DNA from: Termitomyces sp. T153
Taxonomy: Eukaryota; Basidiomycota; Agaricomycetes; Agaricales; Lyophyllaceae
Direction of reading: 5' to 3'
Assembly: GCA_018296165.2 (NCBI GenBank)
Contig: JACKQL020000013.1
Span: 868,001-932,000, forward strand
DNA length: 64,000 nucleotides
Below are positions 11,309 through 19,894 of the stretch, in pieces. The notes below the pieces were generated by a model. It had not been told where the DNA came from. It saw only the letters and a program-made list of their open reading frames with translations, and searched no databases. The position numbers and the translations under genes were made by a program. Position 1 is the first letter of the stretch. Every line of letters begins with the position of its first letter.

Positions 11309-14300
11309 GAGCGGGGAAATTCCTGGTGCCTGGTATCATTGATATACATAGCAATATGAAAGATGGTTTTATTGATTTAGTATGACATATATTTGTACAA
11401 TAGCCATTCTGACTTCTACATGACCAGATTGTGTACATATTAATCCTTATACCCTCTACTGAATAACATATCTTTCGGACACAAGCGATGCAAGCCAGAC
11501 TAGCTCATAGTAGCATGAGATATCGTATATATTAGTCCCAGTCAAGCACTTGCATGATCTGATCTGTGAACAAGAGTATCATGAAGTGCTATCTATACAC
11601 AGTGCCGGATCATTGTTGCACAGTACTCATGATCAAAGTTCGATATCCAATATCAAAACCTGAATCTGCTGCGAATTCCTATCATTGAGATGCTCAAATA
11701 TAGAGCTCCTCAACCGACTCAAACACATCTACAGTATCCTCATAAAACTGACAACATATACCATATTGCCGGCCCACTTCTTTCAGTCTGCGCGTTGCCA
11801 TTTCATCAACTCTCTCAGGCGCCGACCCCTCGATCATACCAATTCTAACTTGACCTAATCCCTGCTCCCATTGTAGCCTCCGTTGGACCATGCCCATATA
11901 GGTTTCGAAGGTAGGCGTACTGACCAACAGACTGCTCACATTCGGAAGCAAGGTTCCCGAAGCGATGTCATCTAGAAGGTCATCGTGGACAGCGATACCA
12001 TGCATCGAAAATGAAATAACACAAGCAAGGCTGGTCAAAAGCTCCCTCATATAAGATGAATTGTTCTCCCATTTGGCACTGGACATTGTGAACGAGTCCA
12101 CAACACATCCCGAACGCGTGATAAATTTTGATAAGGGGAGGAGTTCCAAATGATCAAGAGCTGTTATCACAATTTTTTCAAGAGCTGGAGTTTGGAGCAG
12201 GGAAAATATGTGAGCTTGCTGAAGAGTTATCGAAAGGGTGTGGAGATGAGGTAGTGCGATCAATAGTTCTGAAGTGGACGGTCCACCCGACGAGATACAA
12301 CATGAGAGGCGTCCAATGCTGCGACATTGGGATAGAATACAGCAAAGCGAGGAAATTGGAAGCGAAATTTGTTCGAGGCAAAGCTCGTTAAGTTCATTCC
12401 ATACACAGGGGGATAGGAGGAGAAAGGATGGGAAAAATCCTAGAAGAGTGAACAATTTGATTTTTTTAAGAATGAGGGGATTGTATCCCTGGCAGGATGA
12501 TTTAACATAGAATCGAAGATTAAGGCAATTCAGGGCAGTGCAGCCGCATAGTACCTTGGCGAGTATATCAACGTCCTCTTCCGAATGGCAGCTGATGCAT
12601 AGGGAAGTAAGGTGTCCCCAAGGGATATCCATTGATAGAATCATTGGCAAAGCTCCCTTGGGAACGTCGAGTTTCAGGAATCGTAGACTAGCTGCCTTTC
12701 CAAAGAACTGACCAGTCTCACCCTCGGTTGACTCACCGTTGTCTACTGCCTTGCGAGAACGAAGAGAGCAAGTCAAATCGAGAGTTACAATCTTAGATAA
12801 AGCATTGGGAGGGAGGATGCTCCAGAGGTCTACCAGCTGCGAATCATCGAGCTGCCAATGGAGCTCGTGAATGCGAGCAAGGTAAGGTACCAGAGCAGCC
12901 TTGGCTATGCCGACCGCATCCACAACGTGAACGTCGATCTTGCAAATGTCAGGTAACGTAATTAATGCGCGCTGTACCATGTCAGGCGAGGTGCAGTTGT
13001 GGGAAAGGTGCAGAGTAGCGGTTCCCCATAGCTCAAACATGGAACGGGATAGATACCTCCAGGTTTGATTTACTTGGCCTAGTGCCCAGGAAGGCGAGGA
13101 TAGTGAAGGTGGAATGACTGTTTGAACGATCCGACATCCTGGAATAAGGAAGAGAAAAATCTCTCGGAGGACTTCGAGTGGTAGGCGGTCATGTGGTGCT
13201 GATACAGGATGCTTAGGATGTTCCGAGGCTTCAATGATACTTTCGTTCTTGACCATAGCACGGCTGATGTGATGAGACGTGTTCTGCAGCCCGGGAAAAG
13301 TTTGTCCGCATGCAATTAGTTCGTCGCGGAGGACCCCTGCGATTTTAGAGTTGCTCGCAGTCTTCTCCTTCAATGAATGGTCTATGTTCATGATTTGTTA
13401 CTTGACAAGGAGAACCAATGTCAGTGTTGCCAAACTTTCATCGATTCTGCAAAATACCTGAGATAAAATGGAGATCACGTCCTGGACCTTTTCCTAGATG
13501 TTCCAATGCAAGTTTTCAAGAGAAACTTCACAGCTTCCATACATCGGTGACTCCCGCCGGTACAAAAATTAGAATGTGCGCGTGACATTGTGCAATAATG
13601 GCAGTGAAGTTAATCAATGATTCGAATATCATCATGGTGAAAAAAAGTGTGTGCGGGCCGTTATACCCCAAGTTCTGTGGGGTCGAAATACCAATGAATG
13701 CGAATTGAAACGAGCCCGACGAGATCATCCACTGTTTTGCGTCGCTATGTCGTAGTAAACCATTTGAGCGGCGGTCGATGATCCTGGTGGGCGACGGGCC
13801 ACTGGTGAAAAAATCGACAGCCAGGATTTGCTTCCGTTCATCGTGCAACACATACTTACGGAACAACAGTAAATCTTCCAAGCCTCCAGTGATCCCCTAC
13901 ATAAGGAGGTAAATTAAGGGCACTACGTAAGTATTGTATTGCATAACAAATCTGTATACTAATCTTCAGATTTTTCTAGAAAGGTGATATTAAATGGAAT
14001 CACGTACGTGGACACCTATAAGAGGCAAGATCCTGATAATAATATCCAGGCTGCCTGTGAGTTTGAACTGCGCACTTCCAGTTCCAGTCTTTCGATCATC
14101 AATGTCACGTCAGATGAGATACCCGGTCCCGAAAATTTCTCTCGATTCGAAACGAGGGCCTTTGTCATAAGAGAAGCCTTGGTTTAAGGCCAGAATCGTT
14201 CCACACAAAGACGGGCCCATTAGTGAATAGGACTCGAAGTTGCCAAAGTCAAGTTGAGTCATTCGGGCGCAGGTGACAGTTGTATAGAACGACGAATACA

Positions 14301-14440
14301 AGTTATGACGACCATAATACCACGTTTGTGTGCTAGAGTCTTCGAGTTCGAAGAACTGGAGCGGCGAGATCAAAAGATCATGGGTGGTGGTGCGAGAAAG
14401 CGGACTTGACAGACGCGGAGGCACGAACCTCCACCCGATG
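11309..14440. repeat. Segmental duplication, copy B
   Basis: Second copy of the block at 7245-11300 in direct orientation. It begins with a displaced fragment of the PB1 3' end (bases from 11309 onward match 7245 onward), so that piece is a gene fragment without its 5' part. It then contains the second F-box gene and matching upstream sequence to about 14430. Scattered substitutions and small indels separate the copies, while the F-box frame stays open in both. Confidence 0.85.
11694..13391 (-). CDS. F-box protein, duplicate 2
   Basis: A single open frame of 565 codons, colinear with the F-box gene at 8372-10075 over its whole length. The F-box (DRLPLEVLREIFLFLIPGC and LGQVNQTWRYLSRSMFELW) and the leucine-rich tail are kept. 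Most differences are single-residue substitutions, with a small change at the extreme N terminus (MNIDHSLKEK against MKWNTDHSLKER). Both copies are open, so the duplication is either recent or under selection. Family role as for copy 1: SCF substrate adaptor, substrate unknown. Confidence 0.8.
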   Translation of the reverse strand: MNIDHSLKEKTASNSKIAGVLRDELIACGQTFPGLQNTSHHISRAMVKNESIIEASEHPKHPVSAPHDRLPLEVLREIFLFLIPGCRIVQTVIPPSLSSPSWALGQVNQTWRYLSRSMFELWGTATLHLSHNCTSPDMVQRALITLPDICKIDVHVVDAVGIAKAALVPYLARIHELHWQLDDSQLVDLWSILPPNALSKIVTLDLTCSLRSRKAVDNGESTEGETGQFFGKAASLRFLKLDVPKGALPMILSMDIPWGHLTSLCISCHSEEDVDILAKVLCGCTALNCLNLRFYVKSSCQGYNPLILKKIKLFTLLGFFPSFLLLSPCVWNELNELCLEQISLPISSLCCILSQCRSIGRLSCCISSGGPSTSELLIALPHLHTLSITLQQAHIFSLLQTPALEKIVITALDHLELLPLSKFITRSGCVVDSFTMSSAKWENNSSYMRELLTSLACVISFSMHGIAVHDDLLDDIASGTLLPNVSSLLVSTPTFETYMGMVQRRLQWEQGLGQVRIGMIEGSAPERVDEMATRRLKEVGRQYGICCQFYEDTVDVFESVEELYI

Positions 14441-15640
14441 ACCTCGGACTGTTCCGTCCTGTTACATCATGGATGCCATAGCAAGCTGACACGCTTCTCA
14501 ATGTCACGTCGAATGAGATACTCGATCCCGTAAATTTCTCTCAGAGTCGCAAGGAATCTTGAAGGTTTGTGCTAGTAAGGGCCCAGGTATGTCATAAGAG
14601 GAGCCTTCGTTTACGGCAGGCCAGAATCGTTCCACACAAAGACGGACCCATTAGCGAATCGGACTTGAAGTTGCCAAAGCCAAGCTGAGTCATTCGGGCG
14701 CAGGTGACAGTTGCATACGAATACAAGTTATGACGACCATAATACCACGTTTGTGTGCTAGAGTCTTCGATTTCGAAGAACTGGAGCGGCGAGATCAAAG
14801 AATCATGGGCGGTGGTGCGGGAAAGCAGACTTGACAGAAGGACTCGAAGGAGGCGCTCGATCGATCTACCCGACGATGCACATTGATATGATAGCATCAT
14901 CGTGATATCGCTGGCCAGCGCTCGTCCATTCGTATTCATGTCTCTGTGATGTGACTGAACTGTACAAGGACGCTCTTGATTGATTGACCCGACGATGCAC
15001 ATTGATATGATAGCATCATCGTGATATCGCTGGCCAGCGCTCGTCCATTCGTATTCATGTCCCTGCGATGTGACTGGACTGTAGAAGGACGCTCTTGATT
15101 GATTGACCCGACGATGCACGTTGATATGATAGCATCATCGTGATATGGCTGGTGTGATGTGACTGGACTGTACGCTCGTACAGAAAGCAGAAGGCCCATC
15201 ATCAGGGTTCGTTATACATCGCGCGGAGGCACGACCTCCACCCGATGACCTCGGACTGGTCCGACCTGCTACATCATGAATGCCATAGGAAGCTGACACG
15301 CTTCTCAATGTCACGTCGAATAAGATACTCGATCCCGAAAATTTCTCTCAGAGTCGCAAGGAATCCTGAAGGTTTGTGCTCGTAAGGACCCAGGTACGTC
15401 ATAAGAGGAGCCTGAATTCAAGGCAAGCCAGAATCGTTCGCCCATTAGCGAATCGGACTCGAAGTTTCCAAAGCCAAGCTGAATCATTCGGACGCATCGA
15501 ACGACGAATAACAAGTCACGACGACCATAATATGTACCCACGTTCGTGCGCTCAAGTCTTCGAGTCCAACAAAGAACCGGAGCGGCGAGATCAAAAGATC
15601 ATCGATCATTGGTAGCCGGTGGTAAGGGAAAGTATGTAGA
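14098..15640. repeat. Cluster of diverged direct repeats (about three copies)
   Basis: Related blocks begin near 14098, 14490 and 15305; each opens with a motif like ATGTCACGTC-GAATGAGATAC-CGATCCC. Each contains a stretch that on the minus strand reads as similar peptide words: LQFFELEDSSTQTWYYGRHN, CARMTQLGFGNFESDSLMG and GPSLCGTILA. A shorter relative lies at 10770-11080. Frames are broken between copies, so this looks like a decayed, tandemly repeated gene fragment and not a working gene. I do not recognise the parent family. Confidence 0.6.
14868..15175. repeat. 119-bp tandem repeat, about 2.6 units
   Basis: The start word ACCCGACGATGCAC occurs at 14868, 14987 and 15106, exactly 119 bp apart each time. 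Units are nearly identical and include an imperfect palindromic part (ATGATAGCATCATCGTGATA). The third unit is truncated and runs into the next diverged block. There are no spacers of variable sequence, so this is a minisatellite-like array. Confidence 0.85.
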
Positions 15641-15956
15641 CTTGACAAAAAGACCGGAAGCGACGCATACTGATATGATATCATCAAGCGCTCGCCTATG
15701 CAATATGGCTGGACTGTACGCACGTACACAAGGCTCATCACGGTCCATTCTACATCGCGTCTCCACCCTCCAACCCGGACCACTCCAACCAGCCCAGCCA
15801 CATCACAACTCCACGATCCATACAAACCCGCTACCCTCGCTGCCTCTCCTTTTTCTCGCACTCACTTCCCCGCTCCACTCCCCCACAAAATCCACACCAC
15901 CCCTCCGCACCCCACACCACCCCTCCACACCCCACAATACAACGCACAAAACACAC

Positions 15957-16039
15957 GGCGCTGTAGTGTAGAGGTTATCACTCGAGATTTTGACCCCCAC
16001 CCAATTCTCGAAACCCAGGTTCGAGTCCTGGCAGTGCCT
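15957..16039 (+). tRNA. tRNA-Gln (anticodon TTG) with an 11-nt intron
   Basis: The cloverleaf can be drawn in full. The acceptor stem pairs GGCGCTG with CAGTGCC (one G-T pair). The D arm starts GTGTAGAGG. The anticodon stem CGAGA pairs with TCTCG and flanks the loop TTTTGA with anticodon TTG at 15990-15992. The T arm is CCAGG-TTCGAGT-CCTGG. The intron is 15994-16004, just after position 37 where nuclear tRNA introns sit. An A-box-like GTGTAGAGGTTATC and B-box GGTTCGAGTCC are present as internal promoters. Confidence 0.92.
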
Positions 16040-16884
16040 TTCGTCCGTGTATCAGCGTTTTTTTTTTCTCACTTCACTCAGGTTCCCGCCTAAAGTCGTA
16101 CTATGATACGTAGTCATTCATACCCCCCCCCAGCTTCCAGCGGCGAAAAGACGACCAAATAATATATATATATTCACGTCCGTAACGTCAAGTATGTTAT
16201 ATTTGTATACTACGAGAAAATAATAACGGCGCTCTATTATCGTAATGCTCGAGGGGTAGGGGGAGATACACGCACGCACGCACGCACACGCACACGCGCG
16301 AAAAAAAGGAAGGAGGGAGGAAGAAGGAAGAACAAGGAAAGAAGAACAAAAGTAATATACTACGGCTAGGCTAGTGTACATCGTCCGCGGGCACCGTGAC
16401 GTCGATTATGGGAGGAATGGAATGGACAATGTATGTACGTACGTACGAATGATCGAATGATCGAATACCAAATGTACGTGTGTAATGTGGCGTGCGTGTG
16501 CAGATTAAGAAAAATATGGGATCGTAGCGCATTACGGTGTAGGGTGTGCTGAACGCGTATAATATACTGGATACTGGTTGGTTGACAGAATCAAGTGAAG
16601 TGAAATGCAAAGGGGGAGGGGAACAGAAACAGAAACACAAAAAAAAATTCATTAAGAACAAGAACAAGAAAATAAAATAAATATACCCCAAAGGCAAGCG
16701 TGGTTCAAGAACCCACAAACCAAACAATTAGGTACGAGATCGTCGTCGTCGTCGAAGAAAGAAGTGAAAAAAAAAAAAAAAAGATACATGAACTCGAAGA
16801 ATAACGCGGGGCGCGGGTCAAGTACCAAAAAAAAACCCCCAAAGTTTTCCCAACACACAACCGCGTCCGTTACCACACACTCAC
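16040..16884. other. Low-complexity 3' flank of the WC-2 gene with microsatellites
   Basis: No gene is seen. The region holds a CACG-type microsatellite at about 16268-16300, a purine (GGAA) tract at about 16305-16350, a GTAC repeat followed by GATCGAAT repeats at about 16431-16468, and poly-A runs near 16640 and 16768. It probably includes the long 3' untranslated part of the minus-strand gene that ends at 16885. Confidence 0.6.
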
Positions 16885-19189
16885 TCACCCCTGCTGTGCC
16901 AAAATCCTCCTCCCATGCAACGCAAGCGGCGGCGGCAACTCCCTCTCCTTATCCTTCTCCCTCTCAAACGAAGCAGGCGGCATCGTCGTCAGCGCAGGCC
17001 TCGCAGCATACCCCGCCTGCGTCGCATCATTCACTCCGGCGCCCTGTCCCTGCGGCGGAGGACTCGGCTCATCCCTCAACGAAACCGTATGCGCAAGCGG
17101 CGACGGCACGCTATAAAACTGATGGCCATGCGGATGCGCCGGTGCGCCCGGCGCCGCATAATGCACGAACCCCATCGGCGGGCTCGGGGACGGCGTGAGC
17201 TTGAGCCCGGCCTTTGTATCGTCGATCGAAGCGTGGTGGTACAGCTCGCCCGACGCGCCGACGGTGCCGGGTGGGAGACGCACGGGCATGGATGAGGAGG
17301 ACGAGGAGGCGGGCGCAGAGGCGGGTGTGCAGGGGAGGTACGGAGGTGTAGACGAGGCCTCGCGTTTGGTTATGCCCCCGCCTGCGACGGTGGGTGGTGG
17401 CTTGTCTTTGCGCCGGCGCTGGGACGGGGGCTGGCCTTCTTTTTTGGCACGGGAACGGGCATAGCGGAGACCGCAGCTGTAAAGGGTGGGTTTAGCGAGG
17501 TGTGACACGAGGCGTGAGGAAACGTGGGGCAGGCAGCACACGCACAAGAGGCGTGTCATGAAACATTCAAGACGGAGAAACACACTCACGCGTTACAAAG
17601 TTCCTTTTTCCCTGACGGGCCCTTTCTCCACTCAGGGCTGGTGGTGACCTTGCAACTGGAACATTTCAACACCCCATTCGGTCTGTTGCCGGCATTCCTG
17701 CCTCCGGGGATAACGTTGCCGTATCCGTCTCCGCCCTGCGCCGCGGGACTGGTGCGCCGCCTCGAAGGGGGGACGAGTGCATCGTCGGCAGGGAGAGACC
17801 TGTCGCTGGCGGCGCCGGGAGAGTACGAGTTTGAATAAGGCGATGCTGGGCGGGGGGGCAGGTCGAAGAGCGGGGTGCCCTGGGGGCCGCCCGGAGCGAA
17901 CGGAGGGGGCGGGTATGAGCCGGCACGGAGGTTGCTGACTGCGGACGAGACGGGGCTTGGGCTGGCGGAGCCCCATTGCTGCTGGTAGTCGGACGAAGAG
18001 GCAGACCAGCGCTGGGGCGGGTAGGAGTACGGGGGGTAGAGGGGGGGGAGGGCATAGGGAGGGTCGTAGTAGGAGGAATATGGTAGCTGCTGCTGCATGG
18101 TGGCAGATGAGCTGACAGAGCTGCGGGGCAAGGGCGAGGAGTGGAGGTTGTGGCAGGCAAAGATGACGGAACCTAGATATAGATGTGAAAAAAGTGAGTC
18201 AAAAGTGTGACAGAGGTGAGACGAACCGTGCGGAATAAAGATGCTTTCGACCTGGCTGGCTGGGGGCATGGACTGGAGGGCCTTGTAGCGGCGTGTGCAG
18301 CTTGTTTTGGCGTCATTGGCGTCTTGGGTCGTTGCGCCAATCTGGGCGTTTTCGACGAGGCGGGCAAAGTCCTGGCCGTTCGGATGGTGGGTGCCCTGGC
18401 CGTGATCCGGGGGCCAGCTGAGGAGGAGCGGGCGGCCGTCGCGGCTGTCGAGGATCTGGAAGACACGGTGCATGGGTGCGGTGGGCACGGAGTTGAAGAG
18501 ATTGTGGTAGCACTGGGTGATGTGTGCGGGGCTCATGAGGGGGGTGCCGCACCAGTTGGACCAGCCGGTCTTGTTGTGCTCGTCGTTGTCTGTGGGGCTG
18601 AGGTCGACAATGGCGTGGATGAAGCAGAGAACGAGGCCCTCTGCGGCGAGGTTGATGACGATGTCGACGGCCATGTAGTTGGCGTCGAGGGCGATTTTGT
18701 CGGCGTCATGCCATGCGGGGAGGGGGCCGTCGTAGCCCAGGAGACGGCGGACCCTGGACAGACGAGAAAAACGGACACTGGGGGCTGTCAGAGCAGAGAC
18801 AGAAAAAAAAAGAACGAGGTACCGAGTGACAGAGCCGTGGAGAGTGCGGCTGTGGAGGACACCGGCGAGATCGTTCTCGGCAGAGGCCTGCTCGTCGGGG
18901 TGGACAAAGTCGAGGAGGGACTTGCGGCAGAGAGCGTCGGCCTGGGCGTCGAGGTGGCTCTGGAGGACGGGGTCGAGATAGACAAAGCGGAGAGCGGGGT
19001 CGAGGAGGGCCCAGTCTGTTGGCGGTGAGCACGAGATCGGGCGACGATCGCAGACTCACAGCAGCGCGTCTGGCCGACGCTGGGCAGGGCGCGGGCATCG
19101 TGGGCGACGGCGAGCAGGCGGCCGGCGGGCGAGGTCATGTCGGAGCTGATCCAAGAGAAGATCCGAGACATTTCTATGCAAAAAAACAT
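16885..19189 (-). CDS. wc-2: WC-2-type PAS and GATA zinc-finger transcription factor
   Basis: Five exons on the minus strand: 19189-19060 (or from the second ATG at 19171), 19015-18823, 18777-18227, 18172-17590 and 17476-16885, giving 682 or 676 residues. Residues of about 40-160 form a PAS-like fold, with YWALLDPALRFVYLDPVL and LLDFVHPDEQ. A C-X2-C-X18-C-X2-C GATA finger lies at about 462-490 (CSSCKVTTSPEWRKG...ELCNACGLRYAR) and is split by the last intron. The remainder is Pro/Ser/Gln-rich and probably disordered. Family knowledge: WC-2 pairs through PAS with the flavin-binding WC-1 to form the blue-light responsive complex that binds GATA elements. This protein has no LOV flavin-binding Cys motif, as expected for WC-2. 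The start at 19171 leaves only four bases to the divergent ankyrin gene; the start at 19189 would overlap it. Composition is strongly GC-rich. Confidence 0.88.
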
Positions 19190-19894
19190 TTGGATTGCAG
19201 CTGCCGACGGCGACTTGGGCCGTGTTCAGGTGCGTTATTAACAAATCTTATTGAAGACTAGTAATGACTCCCCCCAGCACCTCGTCGACGTCGATGGCAA
19301 GTATCTTTTTCCTCCCCGCGCCCCGTCTCATCCCCCAGCAGCACTCGACCCCAACGTCCCCGACGAGCACACCTACACGCCCATGTCCGTCCCCCGCCCT
19401 CCCTGCTGCCCCCACTCACCCCCCACAGGCACGCCGCCGCGAGCTACGCCCAGCTCGACGTCCTCGCCTTTCTCATCGCCCGCGGCGGCAACGTCGACAT
19501 CACCGACGACGACGGCGACACGCCCCTCTACACCGTCGAAGACATCCCCACCGCCCGCTTCCTCGTCCAGCACGGCGCAACAATCGACCGCCGCAACGCA
19601 CACGGCCTCTCTGTTCGTCTCTCTTTCGACTTTCCCTCCACCACTGACTCTCCCTAGCCAATCGACCACCTCGCCGAAGACTTTCCCGACGTCGCTGCGT
19701 ACCTCCAGTCCCTCCTCCAGCCGCCCACGCCCCACAACGCCCAGGCAGAGCCCGTCTCCTCCGTGGCAGACATCATGCAGCGCGCCGAGGCAGAGGGCCG
19801 CGACCCCGAAGACGAGCTCCGCGCCGCCGTCTCCCGCACCGTCGCCCAAGGCCTCATCGCCGGCGACCAGCTCACCACCGACCACGTAGCGTAG
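19176..19894 (+). CDS. Small ankyrin-repeat protein (yeast YCR051W-like)
   Basis: Five exons: 19176-19229, 19278-19296, 19339-19384, 19429-19612, 19658-19894, giving 179 residues. The start MQKNIWIAAADGDL is the typical opening of this family. Ankyrin repeats follow: HTYTPMHAAASYAQ, then FLIARGGNVDITDDDGDTPL, then a third unit with RFLVQHGATIDRRNAHGLS. An acidic C-terminal tail follows. The second intron (19297-19338) appears to use GC-AG borders (GCAAGT...CCCAG). It is 42 bp, a multiple of three, so retention would add 14 residues, but removal gives the length I expect for the family. Function is uncharacterised; ankyrin repeats bind proteins. It is divergent from WC-2 with start codons a few bases apart. 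Confidence 0.85.

Noticed and set aside
14868..15175. Regularly spaced repeats that might suggest a CRISPR array
   Set aside because: Units are contiguous 119-bp copies without unique spacers, in a eukaryotic context.
16118..16888. Several minus-strand open frames with Phe/Ser/Cys-rich text
   Set aside because: They are translations of poly-purine tracts and microsatellites and do not connect to one another.
17195..19028. Plus-strand open frames up to 273 codons opposite WC-2
   Set aside because: Shadow frames of GC-rich coding DNA; the minus strand has a GATA finger and PAS with consistent introns.
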